Shown: positions 45,430 through 56,690 of the stretch, in pieces | Numbering within the stretch: position 1 is the first letter of the stretch | How the letters are laid out: each line of letters begins with the position of its first letter | From: Aspidiotus rigidus | Lineage: Eukaryota > Arthropoda > Insecta > Hemiptera > Diaspididae | NCBI GenBank assembly: GCA_035079385.1 | Contig: JAVHKY010000037.1 | Span: forward strand, 2,418,001-2,482,000 | Direction: 5' to 3' | DNA length: 64,000 nucleotides | Made by a program: the position numbers and the translations under genes | The notes under the pieces: model-generated | What the model saw: only the letters and a program-made list of their open reading frames with translations | Told to the model about the DNA's origin: nothing | The model's database searches: none

Positions 45430-46425
45430 GGGCTTTTCAAGGTGAAGCTGCCACCAGACGTTAATATTATCTGCTATGCGGATGACACACTGGTGATATG
45501 AACTGTTGATACAACTGTAGCGGTGGAGAGCGGGGTAAATCAGCCCTAGAGGCAGTGATCGAATTGCTCAGACTAGAACTCGCAATAGGAAAGACGGAGG
45601 CCATATTTAGTCACGACCAATGTAAAATTCAGTCCACCCACCTTCGGCTGCAAGGTGAATGAATTACTTGGGCACCTGGTTTAATCCAAAGCTGTGTTTC
45701 AAACACCAAGAAAAGACGGGCAAAGTAAGAACATACCTATGTCACCTAATGACAAACCTAGAAAAGCCAAGGGAAGCTAGAAGAAGGATCGTCAATCATC
45801 CTATATGTGGAGCGGCCGACTCCATTAATAAGAAAGATATGGAAAATACCCAACGAAGAGTTGTCTTAGTACTTACCGCACGGTTTCGACGGAGGCTCTC
45901 TGCGCATCAGCATGTTCACTACCAATCGAGCTCCTTGCTGATGAGAGAGCGGTGGTGTTCAAAGAAAGAAAGAAGAGCAACGACTGATCAAGAGGCTTTA
46001 CAGGTCAAGCAGGAGGCCAGATGGAAAACGAAAATAGTTCAGAGTAAGCTAGGAAAATGGACGACTTGTTTGTTGATACGTGACCTTGAGGAGGGGATGA
46101 ACCGAGACCATGGTCAGGTGCACTTTCACCTGACTCAGGTGTTAAGCGGCCATGGCTGCTTTAACAAGTACCTTCATGAGAGATAAAGGCAAGTTGAGTG
46201 GGTAACGTGTTCACATTGCGATCTAGGGCGGGATGATGGAGCACAGCACTCTTCTTTTGAGTGTGAGACGTGAGCGAGGCAAGCTTAATCGGTCTCTGTA
46301 AGAGATTAGGGTCGGTGAAGCGCTTGCTTCGAGTAGCCTGGTAGACAACATACTAAGTTCTGAAGAAGCATGGGACCAGATGTCTGCATTTGCAACCACA
46401 TTCATGAAGAAGAAAGGAGTTACAT
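45430..46425 (+). pseudogene. R1-like non-LTR retrotransposon, C-terminal half of ORF2
   Basis: 45430-45500 reads FKVKLPPDVNIICYADDTLV with the catalytic YADD at 45475-45486, followed directly by a stop. 45659-46186 is open and includes EKPREARRRIV, then the R1-clade tail LGKWTTCLLIRDLEEGMNRD, HGQVHFHLTQVLSGHGCF. 46208-46263 carries CSHCDLG...H-x4-C, the R1-type zinc motif. Another frame gives LVDNILSSEEAWDQMSAF to 46422. The RT fingers and endonuclease are missing. An A-run near 46450-46458 may be its tail. Confidence 0.75.
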
Positions 46426-47384
46426 TTTTCGGTATGACATGGAAAGCAAGAAATCACAAAAAAAAATATATATATATTTTAGAAACATGAACTGAGCGTA
46501 AAAATGAAAAAAATGTTTACGACGGAGAAAGAAGAATCGCGCAAGAGTATTTGAACGAAAAAGGTCGAATATGTCCAAGTTTCACCCATCAATTTTAGTT
46601 TCAACAAGAAATTGTTACATTTTCAAATTTTTTCCTACCCTATACCTCGATAGTCAACATTTTTCAAGAAGATGAAGAAGAAGAAGAAACTCCAACAGCA
46701 ATTTAGCTCTAAATTGGTCTGTTGAGTGTGTTAAAGTTTGCGTGCTAGTTAGCACTGCAAGCAGAGTACTGCAGCCCGCTCAGACCCAAAAGCCGAATTA
46801 AGCTAAATTTTCGCTGATAAGAGAGAAACTGAGAGCCAACTTTATTTAAATTTTTGTAAGGCAAAAGCCAAAATAAGCCAAATTTATTCACTTTTTTTTC
46901 TAACCTCCCTCATTCTCGCACAACAGGAAAATACACCACTAGGGTTCAAATTTCAAGTTCAACTGCTCCACTCTCTACCCAAGAATTAACAAAAGATAAG
47001 AGAGATTGGTTTCGGTTCAGTTTAGTTGATTAGCCGTTCAGCATAAAAGCCTATGGTGCGAGAACAGGAATCTTACGCAAGTCTCACAGAGCCTCGACTC
47101 TTCTGATCGTTTCATCTGGACTTATATATTTCTTCATAAAATTTATCAGCCGAAAACCAAAGCTGATATTTTCAGCTGCAATGCTCTGCCTGCAACTTGG
47201 CGGTTTCCAAGGTGGGGGGATTTCACCGAGAAGATTCCTTAAACCATGAATTTGTACTTGAAAGGTCGATGTAGGAACAAAATTAATGCTTACGCAACTC
47301 GCACTCACATCCTTATGGAGGACGAGCGGCTGCACATGCAACACAAGCGATTATTCACATTGACACATGTATTCCTGGATATAC
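46426..47384. other. No recognisable gene
   Basis: Short GAAGAAGAAGAAG run near 46672-46688. No domain, repeat terminus or RNA gene seen. Confidence 0.45.
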
Positions 47385-47865
47385 ATTTGGATTATTATAT
47401 TTTGTGTCAATGAAATTCCTCAGTGATAACATTTTTATTTTCCACGTAACTATTTTTATGGTCGAAAAAGGACGAAAATCTTATGATCAGAATCTCAAAT
47501 TGCCGGTGGACGAACTTTTTTGTGGACCAAGTGAATTTCGGGCGAAAAGTCAAAGCACCGAAGTTGAATGAGGAAGCCCGTGCCCAAGTGACCATTCTAG
47601 GAAAACAAATTTGTTTTTTTGTAGGAAATGAATCATGAGATATTTTGTCCACAAAATAGAAAAATCCACAATTTTCCACTTGTTTGAAAATTCATCCGAA
47701 GCGAGTGTAGTTGCTTGGGAGGCAATATGGCGCTGAAAAAAAAAATGGAACCAGTAACAGCTCAAATTTATTTGAAATCGGAATAAACGACTTTTATTCG
47801 TGGGTTTTCGGTGGAAATTTCTGCTAGTACACGGTACGATAGATCTCTGCTTTGACCTCATTTAA

Positions 47866-50045
47866 CCCAGGAAGATTAGGCTCAAAAATGAGAATAAATG
47901 GAAATAAATGCCGGCAAAGGTTTTTCTCGTGGATTATGTTTAAAATGGTCTCCTGATAAACATACTAAAAGTCCACAGGGATCAGAGAGCGGGCCCTCCC
48001 CCAAAAGGGGTCAAAGTACCACAAAATTAGTTTTCTGAGAATAAATCGAAAACTAAGCATCAAAGAAAAAAAAGTTTCAAACAAAAGTTGTTCCTCATAA
48101 AATTTCCTATAAATTTCACTATATATATGTCAACTTGACCCAAAAACTCGAGCTGAAAAGTTGGTTTGAAAGTTGAGCGATTTTCTAAAATTTTTGATTT
48201 TAGTGTTAGTGTAGTCAAATTAGACAGGTTTCGGAAAAGAAAAAGAACATTGCGACATAGTAAAGGTCTGATTGCTGGAAATGGTCAAGAATGAAGTCTA
48301 AAACAACATACTAACTTCTCCGCGTTTTTCCCCGGGAACACCTTCTTTATGGGGGTTGAAACCCCCTCAAAATCAGTTTTTCGTAAATATCCCGCTTAAT
48401 ACGCATTTTAGAGAAAAAAGTCATCAGTCAAAAATTATTCCTCGTGAAATTTCCTATCGGACTACGTATTTCATTTCTAACCTACACGTGATAGTTAGCT
48501 CAAAAATTCATGAAGATTGAGCCTCCGCCGTGCAAATCCGTGAATAACGCGCTCCTTGCCGAGAGATAACGTCGTTGCGCGGTGGTTACGCGCGAAGGTA
48601 ACGTTAATATTTCGCTAGTACATACGATGAAACGTATACTAATTTTATTAGTTTTAATTAATTGTCACAGGGAATTTGCTGCACGATATTATTTTGAGAA
48701 AGGTATAATCAACTGCCTATCATACATGAAAATAAAGTTTTCCATACATGGACAGACATGTTAAAAATCGTTTCTTATGCATGTATGATATATAAAAAGC
48801 TGAATGGGGGGCTGTAAACTTCCGAGCCCTTCCCCCATTTCGATTTTCCTAGTTGGAGTGGGTGGATTCGTTTGTATTGGATTGTGCCGTAGAGTTTTCC
48901 GTTCGTGCTGGTCTTCTTCCCCCTCCAATCTTATGAGGGGGCTGTATGCCAGGCCAGGCCAGCATGTCGTGCTCCATTTTCGGACTGAAAACGGGCTGAA
49001 TTTCGTGTGCTACGTTTTTGCTGTATTATGCTCTCAAGTTTTCCATTCTGGTTGTTTCAAGCGATGGTGGAAATGGATGTGGTCTTCTGTTGTGGACTCG
49101 CGGTGAGATTTTGACTTCGACCCGCGTACAATTGAGGTGGGCTAACGTGTGGAATTGTTTCAAGCAATGGAAGGAATGTCACCAAGAAGCTTGTTATTGT
49201 TGTGTGCTCCCACAAATTCAAGAAGAACCGCCGCTATACAAACCCGAGAATAACGCGCTCCTTGTCAAATTTGGCGTAGTCGCATGAGGATTTCACGTTG
49301 ATAACCGATCGGGTCAGGCAAACTTGCTCCGCCATTTCAGGCGATCTCCCGAGAAGCTTCTTTTGCGGTGAGAGATTGACTACATGAGTCTTACAATTAT
49401 CAAAACGGAGAAACAAGAGATAACAAGCTTCTTGGTATCATTCCCCATATCGCCTGGAACAATCAGAAATTCAGCAAGTTTGCCTGGATTTCACGAGCAA
49501 TAATTTTTGACTGATGACTTTTTTCTCTAAAATGCGTATTAAGCGGGATATTTACAAAAAACTGATTTTGAGAAAAGATGGTCCTGGGGAAAAACGCGGA
49601 GAAGTTAGTATGTTGTTTTGGACTTCATTCTTGACCATTTCCAGCAATCAGACCTTTACTATGTCGCAATGTTCTTTTTTTTTTTCCGAATCCTGTCTAA
49701 TTTGACTACACTAACACTAAAATCAAAAATTTTAGAAAATCGCTCAACTTTCAAACCAACTTTTCAGCTCGAGTTTTTGAGCTAAGTTGACATTCATATA
49801 GTAAAATTTATAGGAAATTTGATGAGGAACAACTTTTGTTTGAAGCCTTTTTTTCTCTGACGCTTAGTTTTCGATTTATTCTCAGAAAACTAATTTTAGT
49901 CGTACTTTGACCCCCTTGGGGGGAGGGCCCGCTGTCTGATCGCTGTGGACTTTTAGTATATTTATCAGGAGATCATTTTAAACATAATCCATGAAAAAAA
50001 CCTTTGCCGGCATTTATTTCCATTTCAAAACCTAATCTGCCTAGG
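47866..50045. mobile_element. Foldback element with arms of more than 550 bp
   Basis: The left arm (about 47866-48450) and the right arm (about 49488-50045) are inverted copies with scattered differences: CCTTTGCCGGCATTTATTTC, TTTTAGTATxTTTATCAGGA, GGGAGGGCCCGCT, CGAAAACTAAG/CTTAGTTTTCG and CAGTCAAAAATTATT all appear in both orientations. The core of about 1 kb holds further inverted pairs (CCAAGAAGCTTGTTAT at 49181-49196 against ATAACAAGCTTCTTGG at 49421-49436; CAGGCAAACTTGCT against AGCAAGTTTGCCTG) and a direct pair (AATAACGCGCTCCTTG at 48545 and 49250). No transposase is seen. It sits inside family S copy 2. Confidence 0.8.
48627..48764 (+). CDS. Tiny ORF with signal-peptide-like start, in foldback core
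   Basis: ATG at 48627 opens MKRILILLVLINCHREFAAR, with a basic start and a hydrophobic core like a secretion signal, then 25 more residues to a stop at 48762-48764. A donor-like GAGAAAG|GTATAA at about 48698 suggests it could instead be a first exon. It is short, lies in a repeat and has no recognised relatives, so chance is quite possible. Confidence 0.2.
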   Translation: MKRILILLVLINCHREFAARYYFEKGIINCLSYMKIKFSIHGQTC

Positions 50046-50343
50046 CTAATTTGGCGATTTCTAAAAATTTCGAAGCCAGAACTTTTAAAGATGAGAAGCT
50101 GGGAGAAGTTTTGTTCTTTGAGCCTCATAGATGAGGAGTTAGATTACAAAAATATCAAACTCCAACCTCTATACATGTGGGACTAAGGGAAATGTCAATT
50201 TGGAGCATGCCGCAAAAGAGAGGTTTATCGACAAATTTAAACACCTATATTCTACCCTCATGATGATCATGTGAGAATGTCACGCGGCAAGACTTGTTCT
50301 TACTTCAATACGAATCCAATAATATATTATTATACGTTCTTTT

Positions 50344-51018
50344 TGACATGTTTCCCTACTTTGAAATTTTGCGAGTGCCTCCCCTTCACCCATATCCACC
50401 CCTTGGGTGATTCAGAAATGTGTGAGTTCATCCGACAGTGTACTGAAGTTATACCAAGTTTATACTAGGTCTACGCTCCTTTATACTAGGCCTAATACTG
50501 CCTTCCCTAATTTGAAATTTTGGGAGTTCACACCGGCCAGTTTATATACTAGCTTTATAATAGCTTTATACTAGCTTTATACTAAGAGTGCAGTATCAAC
50601 TTAGTTAGTATAAACCAGGCATACACTAGTATACTGCATAAAAGGAGCTAGTCAGTTTTTCTTATACTAGACCATGCCCCCAAAAAGCTAGGCTTATACT
50701 AGACCAAGGAGGCGGACCGAGGAGGGGGGCGAACGAGCGTAGCGAGTGAGCTACCCAAAAGGTATTAGCTTGAATACCCTAGCTTGAAATATTCTAAAGT
50801 AGAATCATACTAAACTCAGGAGTGAGCCAGCAAAAGCTATCACCTCGAAATATTCTAAAATAGACTTATACTAGTTCAAGAAGGGGGCTCACTCGCGAAT
50901 GGAGAACAAGAAGGTGGTACTCCCAGATCAAGCAAAGCAAGCATGACAAAGACGAACAAGTATGTTACCTTATAAAAGATGATCTTCATTTATTCGGCTA
51001 CGCCAGAACATTTTTTTC
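50344..51018 (+). repeat. Dispersed family R, copy 4
   Basis: Starts TGACATGTTTCCC, then GAAATTTTGCGAGTGCC, CACCCCTTGGGTGATTCAG. The middle carries TTATACTAGGCCTA words, GGGGGGCGAACGAGCGTAGC and CTTGAAATATTCTAAAGTAG units. It ends CTTATAAAAGATGATCTTCA, TTTATTCGGCTACGCCAG. This copy has no AT microsatellite, like copy 1 at 22.2 kb. Confidence 0.7.
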
Positions 51019-52785
51019 TATTACCTTGGGCTTCGTTGTGCAATAAGGGGCCCAACTTCATCAGAAACTGTTTAATCACTGAACCGAGTTAGTTTTTGGG
51101 TAAGAAAGCGTTTCTCGGAATTTCAAATTACTACTTTATTCGGATTGTTGGGTTTTAAATGAACAAAAACTAAAACAATGGAAGGTCGATTTAGGTACAC
51201 GTAGATAGGTATATTACAGACGTCTGCTTTTCTCGAACTTCAAAATTAGAGGGCAAGGTCATTCCGGTACAATGCTTATGAAAAAGTGTTTCAAGTCGTG
51301 AAAAGAAATTGATGACGATGAATGACGAAAAAAGCTATAATTTAATTGATCAGGTGACGAAGAACGATGATATTTTTAATGGTAGATGAGTCAGAAGAGA
51401 AATAGACGATACATTCGGTTTTACAAATTTAAATGAATCTTTCGTTTTTTTATAAAACTTTTTTCGAAACGCTGACTCGTGTTCAGGAAACTTTGATCGA
51501 AAAAATCTCATTCTGATGCAATTTACTCGTGGAAATGTTCATAGTCAACCACGACGAGTATATGTTTTAGATAACGTTTGTCAACCGCGACCAGCTCTTG
51601 GTCCACTCATAAAAATTTAACGATTATGTCGAATTCAGTCGTACACGTTTCTGATTCAGGAAATACATTTTAGTGTCTACCGGTATGCAGATGCCTTTAT
51701 CAATAAATGGAATTCGTGGAGAAGCTTAATAGAAATATAATCGAGGAAACATTCCTTCCATCGCTTACCGAATGTGTATGGAAGACAAAATCGTGAGTTA
51801 TTCAAATATATTTAAGGTGAAAAAAAAAAAAAAAAAAAAAATGGGTGGGAAGTAAGCAAGGTTATTAACGGAGAACCGTTATATGCGAGAATTACTACGT
51901 AGTGCACAGGTAGCGGCAATGTAATGGCGCGCAGCGATACAAATAAAAAAAAATAAGGAAACTAGTAAAAAGAAAAAATATATGTATAAAAAAAAAAGTA
52001 CAAAACAAAAGACACAGTTATAAGGCAATAAACTCTTTTAAATAAAAACTTGTTCAGTCACTAAGTCGATGGAAATGTGGCTTAATAGACTAAAAGAGAC
52101 TCCGCTTGTACTACGAGTATTGATAGCGATCTAATCACGTTAGCACTCTACTAGTAGGGTCGTATTTGGTGGTTTTCATTTTTCATGAAAACGTTCTCTT
52201 TACGGAAGATAGTTGAAAAACTTTTACTTTTAAGATTCATTTTCCGGTACATTTAACGTCGAAACAAATTAGTTCGCCGTCTTTTATCAATGTATCGAGT
52301 TGTATATTATTTTTATTCGTGTAATTATTGCGACAAATAACTCATTTTTCGTATTATCGACATTATTTATAACGATTTTATTATCACGAGGATTTACATT
52401 ATCGACGACAATGAAAATACATTCTTTCCGAAGAATACGCAACAAATCATTGTACGAACGGTACGGACGATATATTACCTGTTTAAAGAATTTACACAAT
52501 ACTTCGCAACATAACGCGTTTAGAGGAAGTTTATGAAAAGAGAGAAAAAAAATTACATTACCGACATTGTCCGTGAAAAATATAGGACGAGAATAAGCAT
52601 TATAACAATATGGGAAAATAAGGAGATGAACGATTTTTTCCATCCTTACAGACGATCCTATTGAGCGTTGTAAAACGTAAGCCAGCGACCGCAAAGTCAG
52701 CCAAATTTATGACCTGTTTTTTTTTTTTCTTTGCACCGAAGTCGGTGTTCACGATGACGGAGGCAGGAGTCAACGAACTGCATCA
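51019..52785. other. No supportable gene
   Basis: An A-run lies at about 51820-51841 and A-rich DNA at 51945-52015. A minus-strand frame of 135 codons at 52287-52694 opens with TTG and has no domain; it may be chance. If the exon at 52789 is real, this is its upstream region. Confidence 0.4.
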
Positions 52786-52788
52786 GCA

Positions 52789-52921
52789 ATGGAAGTTCTT
52801 CTACTACTGACTCCGTTCTTCGCTGTTTGCCATCAGCCGACTTCTTCCGGGGTTCAGCCTCAGATATTTGTAATGGCGAGTGACCGAAGCAGCGTGATAT
52901 TCCAACAAAGCCCACAATTAC
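52789..52921 (+). CDS. Candidate first exon with signal peptide
   Basis: ATG at 52789 opens 44 codons starting MEVLLLLTPFFAVCHQ, a convincing secretion signal (short n-region, hydrophobic Leu/Phe core, small residue before a polar stretch). The mature start would be PTSSGVQPQIFVMASDR. The frame ends at a strong donor, C|GTAAGC at 52921/52922, phase 1. The frame is open for some 20 codons upstream of the ATG to a T-tract, which could also be an acceptor. I could not find a matching second exon: the clear acceptor TTGTTGCAG near 53577 leads to an in-frame stop within 13 codons. The protein family is not recognised. Confidence 0.3.
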
Positions 52922-54400
52922 GTAAGCACTCCTGTCCTGTGTATCGTTAGTTTGACAATATCCACCTACGATTAATAATGCCGAAAATATTTTCGCGAGG
53001 AAGCTGCTCGTACATCAGCCGTGTAATGAGTGGTTGGCAATTGCACGTCTATTTACTTACGTTCGAGCGGAGCGATCCGTGAAAAAATATGAGAAAAAAG
53101 TATTCGCCATAACTATTTTTTCGTTTACCGACACATAATAAATGTAATAGCGTTTCGAACTATGAAAAGAATGAATGGCAACAGCAAACGATGAATCTGA
53201 ATTTCGGTTGATGACCTTTGACCGCGTTATTGCACAGCAACACGAGACGTTTCCGCTCTGCACTCGACTGAGGTAATTCTATGAAAGAATCGTTTCAAGA
53301 TGTAACTTTTTGATCACGTTAGAATAATTTTCGATTCTGTTATTGTACCTCTAAAATAATAATCATCGTCCATAAAAAATGAGACGCTAAATCTGACAGA
53401 CTGAACTGCAAATAGCGTAGCATTATTTCGATAGATGAGTTGAACGTTCATTACTCATCGCACTTGGGCTTTGAATATAAATGAAACGCGAAAATATGCT
53501 TAGGTACCTACGTGTATTCTTCTCAATCCTTATTACACGATCAGATGTAAATATACTTACATGTGTTTGTTGCAGATGGCAGAATAAGAGGGGACCCAGA
53601 TGAGAATAGGATTTGATATTAATATTGATAAAAAACAAAATCCTTACGAGAACTATCAAACAGTGGAGAGTAGAAGAATTTGCAATTTGGTGGAACATAA
53701 CTTCCAAAATCTATTCAAGAGGTAGCTCCAAGGGACGGATGGGGAAAACTAGTCCGCGAAGTTGATGTGAAATTTTCAGTTTCAGTAGTGAAGCTTAATT
53801 AGTGTCCTCCGATGAAAACCTCCGTACCAGTATTTTCTCGCCTATGAAGCTCTTCTCTAGTTTTCTGAGAAATATATCGCACCAACAAGGGCTATGAGGG
53901 TCCGTATTTTTCTTCTATACAGCTCGAAACTAATTCCTCTTTCTTCTATAAGATTTAAAGTTCATTTTTCTAAGTCTGAAAACGCCAAGGTTCGAGTTAC
54001 TATTATTTTTAAAGGCACTTTTACCGAACACAAGTCAATTGCTGACCTCGGCTGAACGTAACCCTAACTACCTGAAATCAGGCGGTCAGAGTTAGGAGAG
54101 AGTTAACCCGAGGTTAGCAATGAACTCGCGCTGGTGAAACTGGACCTCTCAGAATTTTCCTCTCCGTAAGTTCTGAGCTCGTAGTTTTTCCGTATTTCCT
54201 CTGGAAAAGTCCAGATATTGAATCAAGGTTTATAAAATAGGGAACCTACCCTACGGTAATGAAAAACCGTGCAATAACCTGGGTTTTCTGACTTTTACTT
54301 GACCTTGACCTAATTCAGGGTTTGAGGAAATTTCCCCTCTCTTTTTTTTGTCCTTCTACTCGTATTTTCTTCTTTTTTTTTTCTATCGATCTTGAGACGA
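52922..54400. other. No recognisable gene
   Basis: Possible intron of the exon above. A good polypyrimidine-AG site lies near 53558-53577. T-runs occur at 54340-54382. No repeats of note and no domain. Confidence 0.4.
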
Positions 54401-54560
54401 GAAAAACTCTCGAGTTCCAAGCTAAATGATGGGAAGGAGACTTGGAGAAATTTCAACCATCAATCTACATGTATTAGGGGGGGGGGGAGGAGACTTGAAA
54501 AAATCTGGAATTTTGAGCTATGTATGACAAGAGAGATTTGAAATAGTTTTGGCCATTGAC
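54401..54560. repeat. Dispersed GACTTGGAGAAATTTCAACC units
   Basis: Three loose units (GAGACTTGGAGAAATTTC at 54437, GAGACTTGAAAAAATCTGG at 54489, GAGATTTGAAATAGTTTTGG near 54531), each followed by an A/T-rich TATGTATGA-like word. A G-run lies at 54478-54487. Same family as 2590-2700 and 28090-28220. Confidence 0.55.
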
Positions 54561-55532
54561 CTATGCATATAAAAGTAATAATGAATTTATTCCATTAAAC
54601 TGGTTTCGTGGATTTCTCGTTCAACTTCATTAAGAAATCAGTGAATTTTTGAACATTCTTCATAGTCTCCCTTCTTATATAATATAAAATAAATATAACT
54701 CAAGATCAAAATTCTTGTATGTCCCACTCCTCATATTATATTTATATATGTGGATTTTCATGAAGCTTGTTTGGTTGAAACCTCAGGATGACATTTTAGT
54801 TGATGTGACACTCGCAGAAAAAGTAACCACTTTCATCCATCCGTCTCTCTTCTGGAAAGGTTCAGAAATTATGAATCAAAATTTAGGATCGGGAATAATC
54901 AAAGGGAAGAGATTACTCTTAGCCCGTAAGAGACGGTGTCATGGGCCTTATTCTCCTGATCGTTGTTTCTCAAATACGTCAACTCAATTTTGTACGACTG
55001 ATCATTAAAATAAGTAATTGGTCCATCTTTTCAAACAGACTCGCGATTTTAGAAAAATCTGTTTGATCGACTCCAAGAAAAGCTGTTTTCTTGGAATATT
55101 TCGGTCCAGTCAGTCCAATATATTCTTTTTGCTAAACACCGATCGATCTTAGGCAATGCTGGCCATCAGTGGCTTGGCCAGGTGGTTTTTGTGAAAAGGA
55201 ATAAATCATCAATACGTTGAATTTCTATTCACGATCTTGCTTTCTATACAGGTCCTCATTTAAAGCATTTTCTCGCTCCCGCTCTGAATAGCTGAAACCC
55301 TTTGAATTCCCGGGCTCCAACTTTAGATCATAGCAGATGGAATGATCTACAGATTATAACGCAGTACAACTTTATGGACCCAGCCCTAAGAAGGAGTAGC
55401 GATGGCAAAAGACTGATTTCAGAGATTTGATAGTTCCTTACAGTAATAATTTCAAAAATCTTTCCTTTCTACAATTTCCTTCTTTCAAAAAACGGCTCAG
55501 AGTGAAAGAAATTGACTAAAAAACTTACAGGC
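54561..55532. other. No recognisable gene
   Basis: A frame at 54715-55008 (97 codons) opens with TTG and has no recognised domain. The rest is short frames. Confidence 0.4.
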
Positions 55533-56120
55533 TCTTGCTCCGGGAGCAAGAGTTGCGGGAGACCCGCGACTCATGGTTTAGGGTTGAAGATTCTTAGTTT
55601 ATGTAGATTAACCAGAGTTACGCGCCCCTCAGTGATATAGAGGAACAAGGAATTTTTCTAACTCCCATAGAAGACGATATAGAGGAGCCCGGAATTTTTC
55701 CAAGTCCTAGGGAGGGGTATAAAAGAACCCGAAATTCTCCAAGTCCCTATACTAGCCCAGCCCATATAGGGCTATAAGATGGGTATAGAAGAGCCCGGAA
55801 TTTTTCCAAGTCCCAGGGAGGGGTATAAAAGAGCCCGAAATTCTTCAAGTCCCTATACTAACCCAGCCCATATAGGGGTATAAGATGGGTATAGAAGAGC
55901 CCGGAACTCTTCCAAGTCCCTATACTAGCCCGTAGAAGGTCACGAATTTTTCTAAGTCCCAGCGCGAGGTATAGAAGAGCCCGAAATTCTCCAAGTCCCT
56001 ATACTAGCCCATCGAAGGAAACGCACCCAGTGTTACGTTACATTACGCGTACGCCAACAGAATTCCTCTGATGGCCCCCAGTAACTAAACGGATGGCGGG
56101 TCTCCCGCCAAAAAATTGGA
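55533..56120. repeat. Hairpin-bounded tandem array
   Basis: The left side has two adjacent perfect hairpins, CTCTTGCTC-CGG-GAGCAAGAG and GCGGG-AGA-CCCGC. The right side has GGCGGG-TCT-CCCGCC near 56096. Between them 55640-56020 is tandem, with a period of about 106 bases made of two related half-units ending in CCAAGTCCC. Words such as GGGTATAAAAGA, GAGCCCGGAATTTTTCCAAG and CCCTATACTAGCCCA recur. The whole may be one small element with structured ends. No coding frame. Confidence 0.65.
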
Positions 56121-56409
56121 GGGAACTGCAAACTTTGCCATGCAATGCTGTCCGCTGTCGCCTGAAAAACAGCTACTCTAAAATTATGCTCGTTTACACT
56201 ATACTTTATGAGAACACATTATGACCCTTCTTTTGGTTGGAGAAAACGCTTTTACTTCAAGCTCTTGATCTACCTTATAGGAAACGTATGCTGAGCCTAA
56301 AGAAATATTCCAAGAGGTGAAATAAGTTAAATTTCACGGTAAACCTAAGTTTTCTTATAATTTAGCCCAGACAAATTTCTATAATCTCATCTGAACAAAT
56401 TCTTTTGAG

Positions 56410-56690
56410 CAATGTGTCTAACCTAACTCAGATTGATGGCGTTACAAGTTGATGAAGTCATCAAAGTTGGACGCGGACGTTTTCCAAGGGTGCCCCCTTC
56501 TATACAACATAACCAGACCTAACATTGGGTTGATCTCACTAGTGATGATGTCATCACAGTCAGACACGGAAGTTTTCTCAGGATGCATTCTTTCTAGGCA
56601 ACATAACCTAACTTGACTTAAATTGATGACGTCATCAAAGTCGCACACGCAGACGCGGTCGTTTCCTGAGGATGTACTCTCTTCAAAAAA
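56410..56690. repeat. Three tandem units of about 92 bp
   Basis: Units start at GATGAAGTCATCAAAGT (56451), GATGATGTCATCACAGT (56544) and GATGACGTCATCAAAGT (56635). Each is followed by a GGACGCGGACGTTTTCC-like word, a GGATGCATTCTTTCTAGGC-like word and ACATAACCTAACTT. Only the third has the perfect TGACGTCA (56637-56644). Confidence 0.8.

Larger units (their letters stand above)
47385..50215. repeat. Dispersed family S, copy 2, split in two
   Basis: 47385-47865 matches 44760-45195 and 50046-50215 matches 45215-45425 in the same orientation. The gap between the two halves is filled by the foldback element at 47866-50045. The flanks TTGACCTCATTT (left) and GCTAATTTGGCG (right) both correspond to one site, TTTACCTAATTTGCCG, in copy 1, so the insertion point can be read directly. 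Confidence 0.7.

Noticed and set aside
52287..52694. 135-codon minus-strand frame
   Set aside because: It opens with TTG and has no domain, and its composition follows the local AT bias. It may be upstream sequence of the plus-strand exon candidate.
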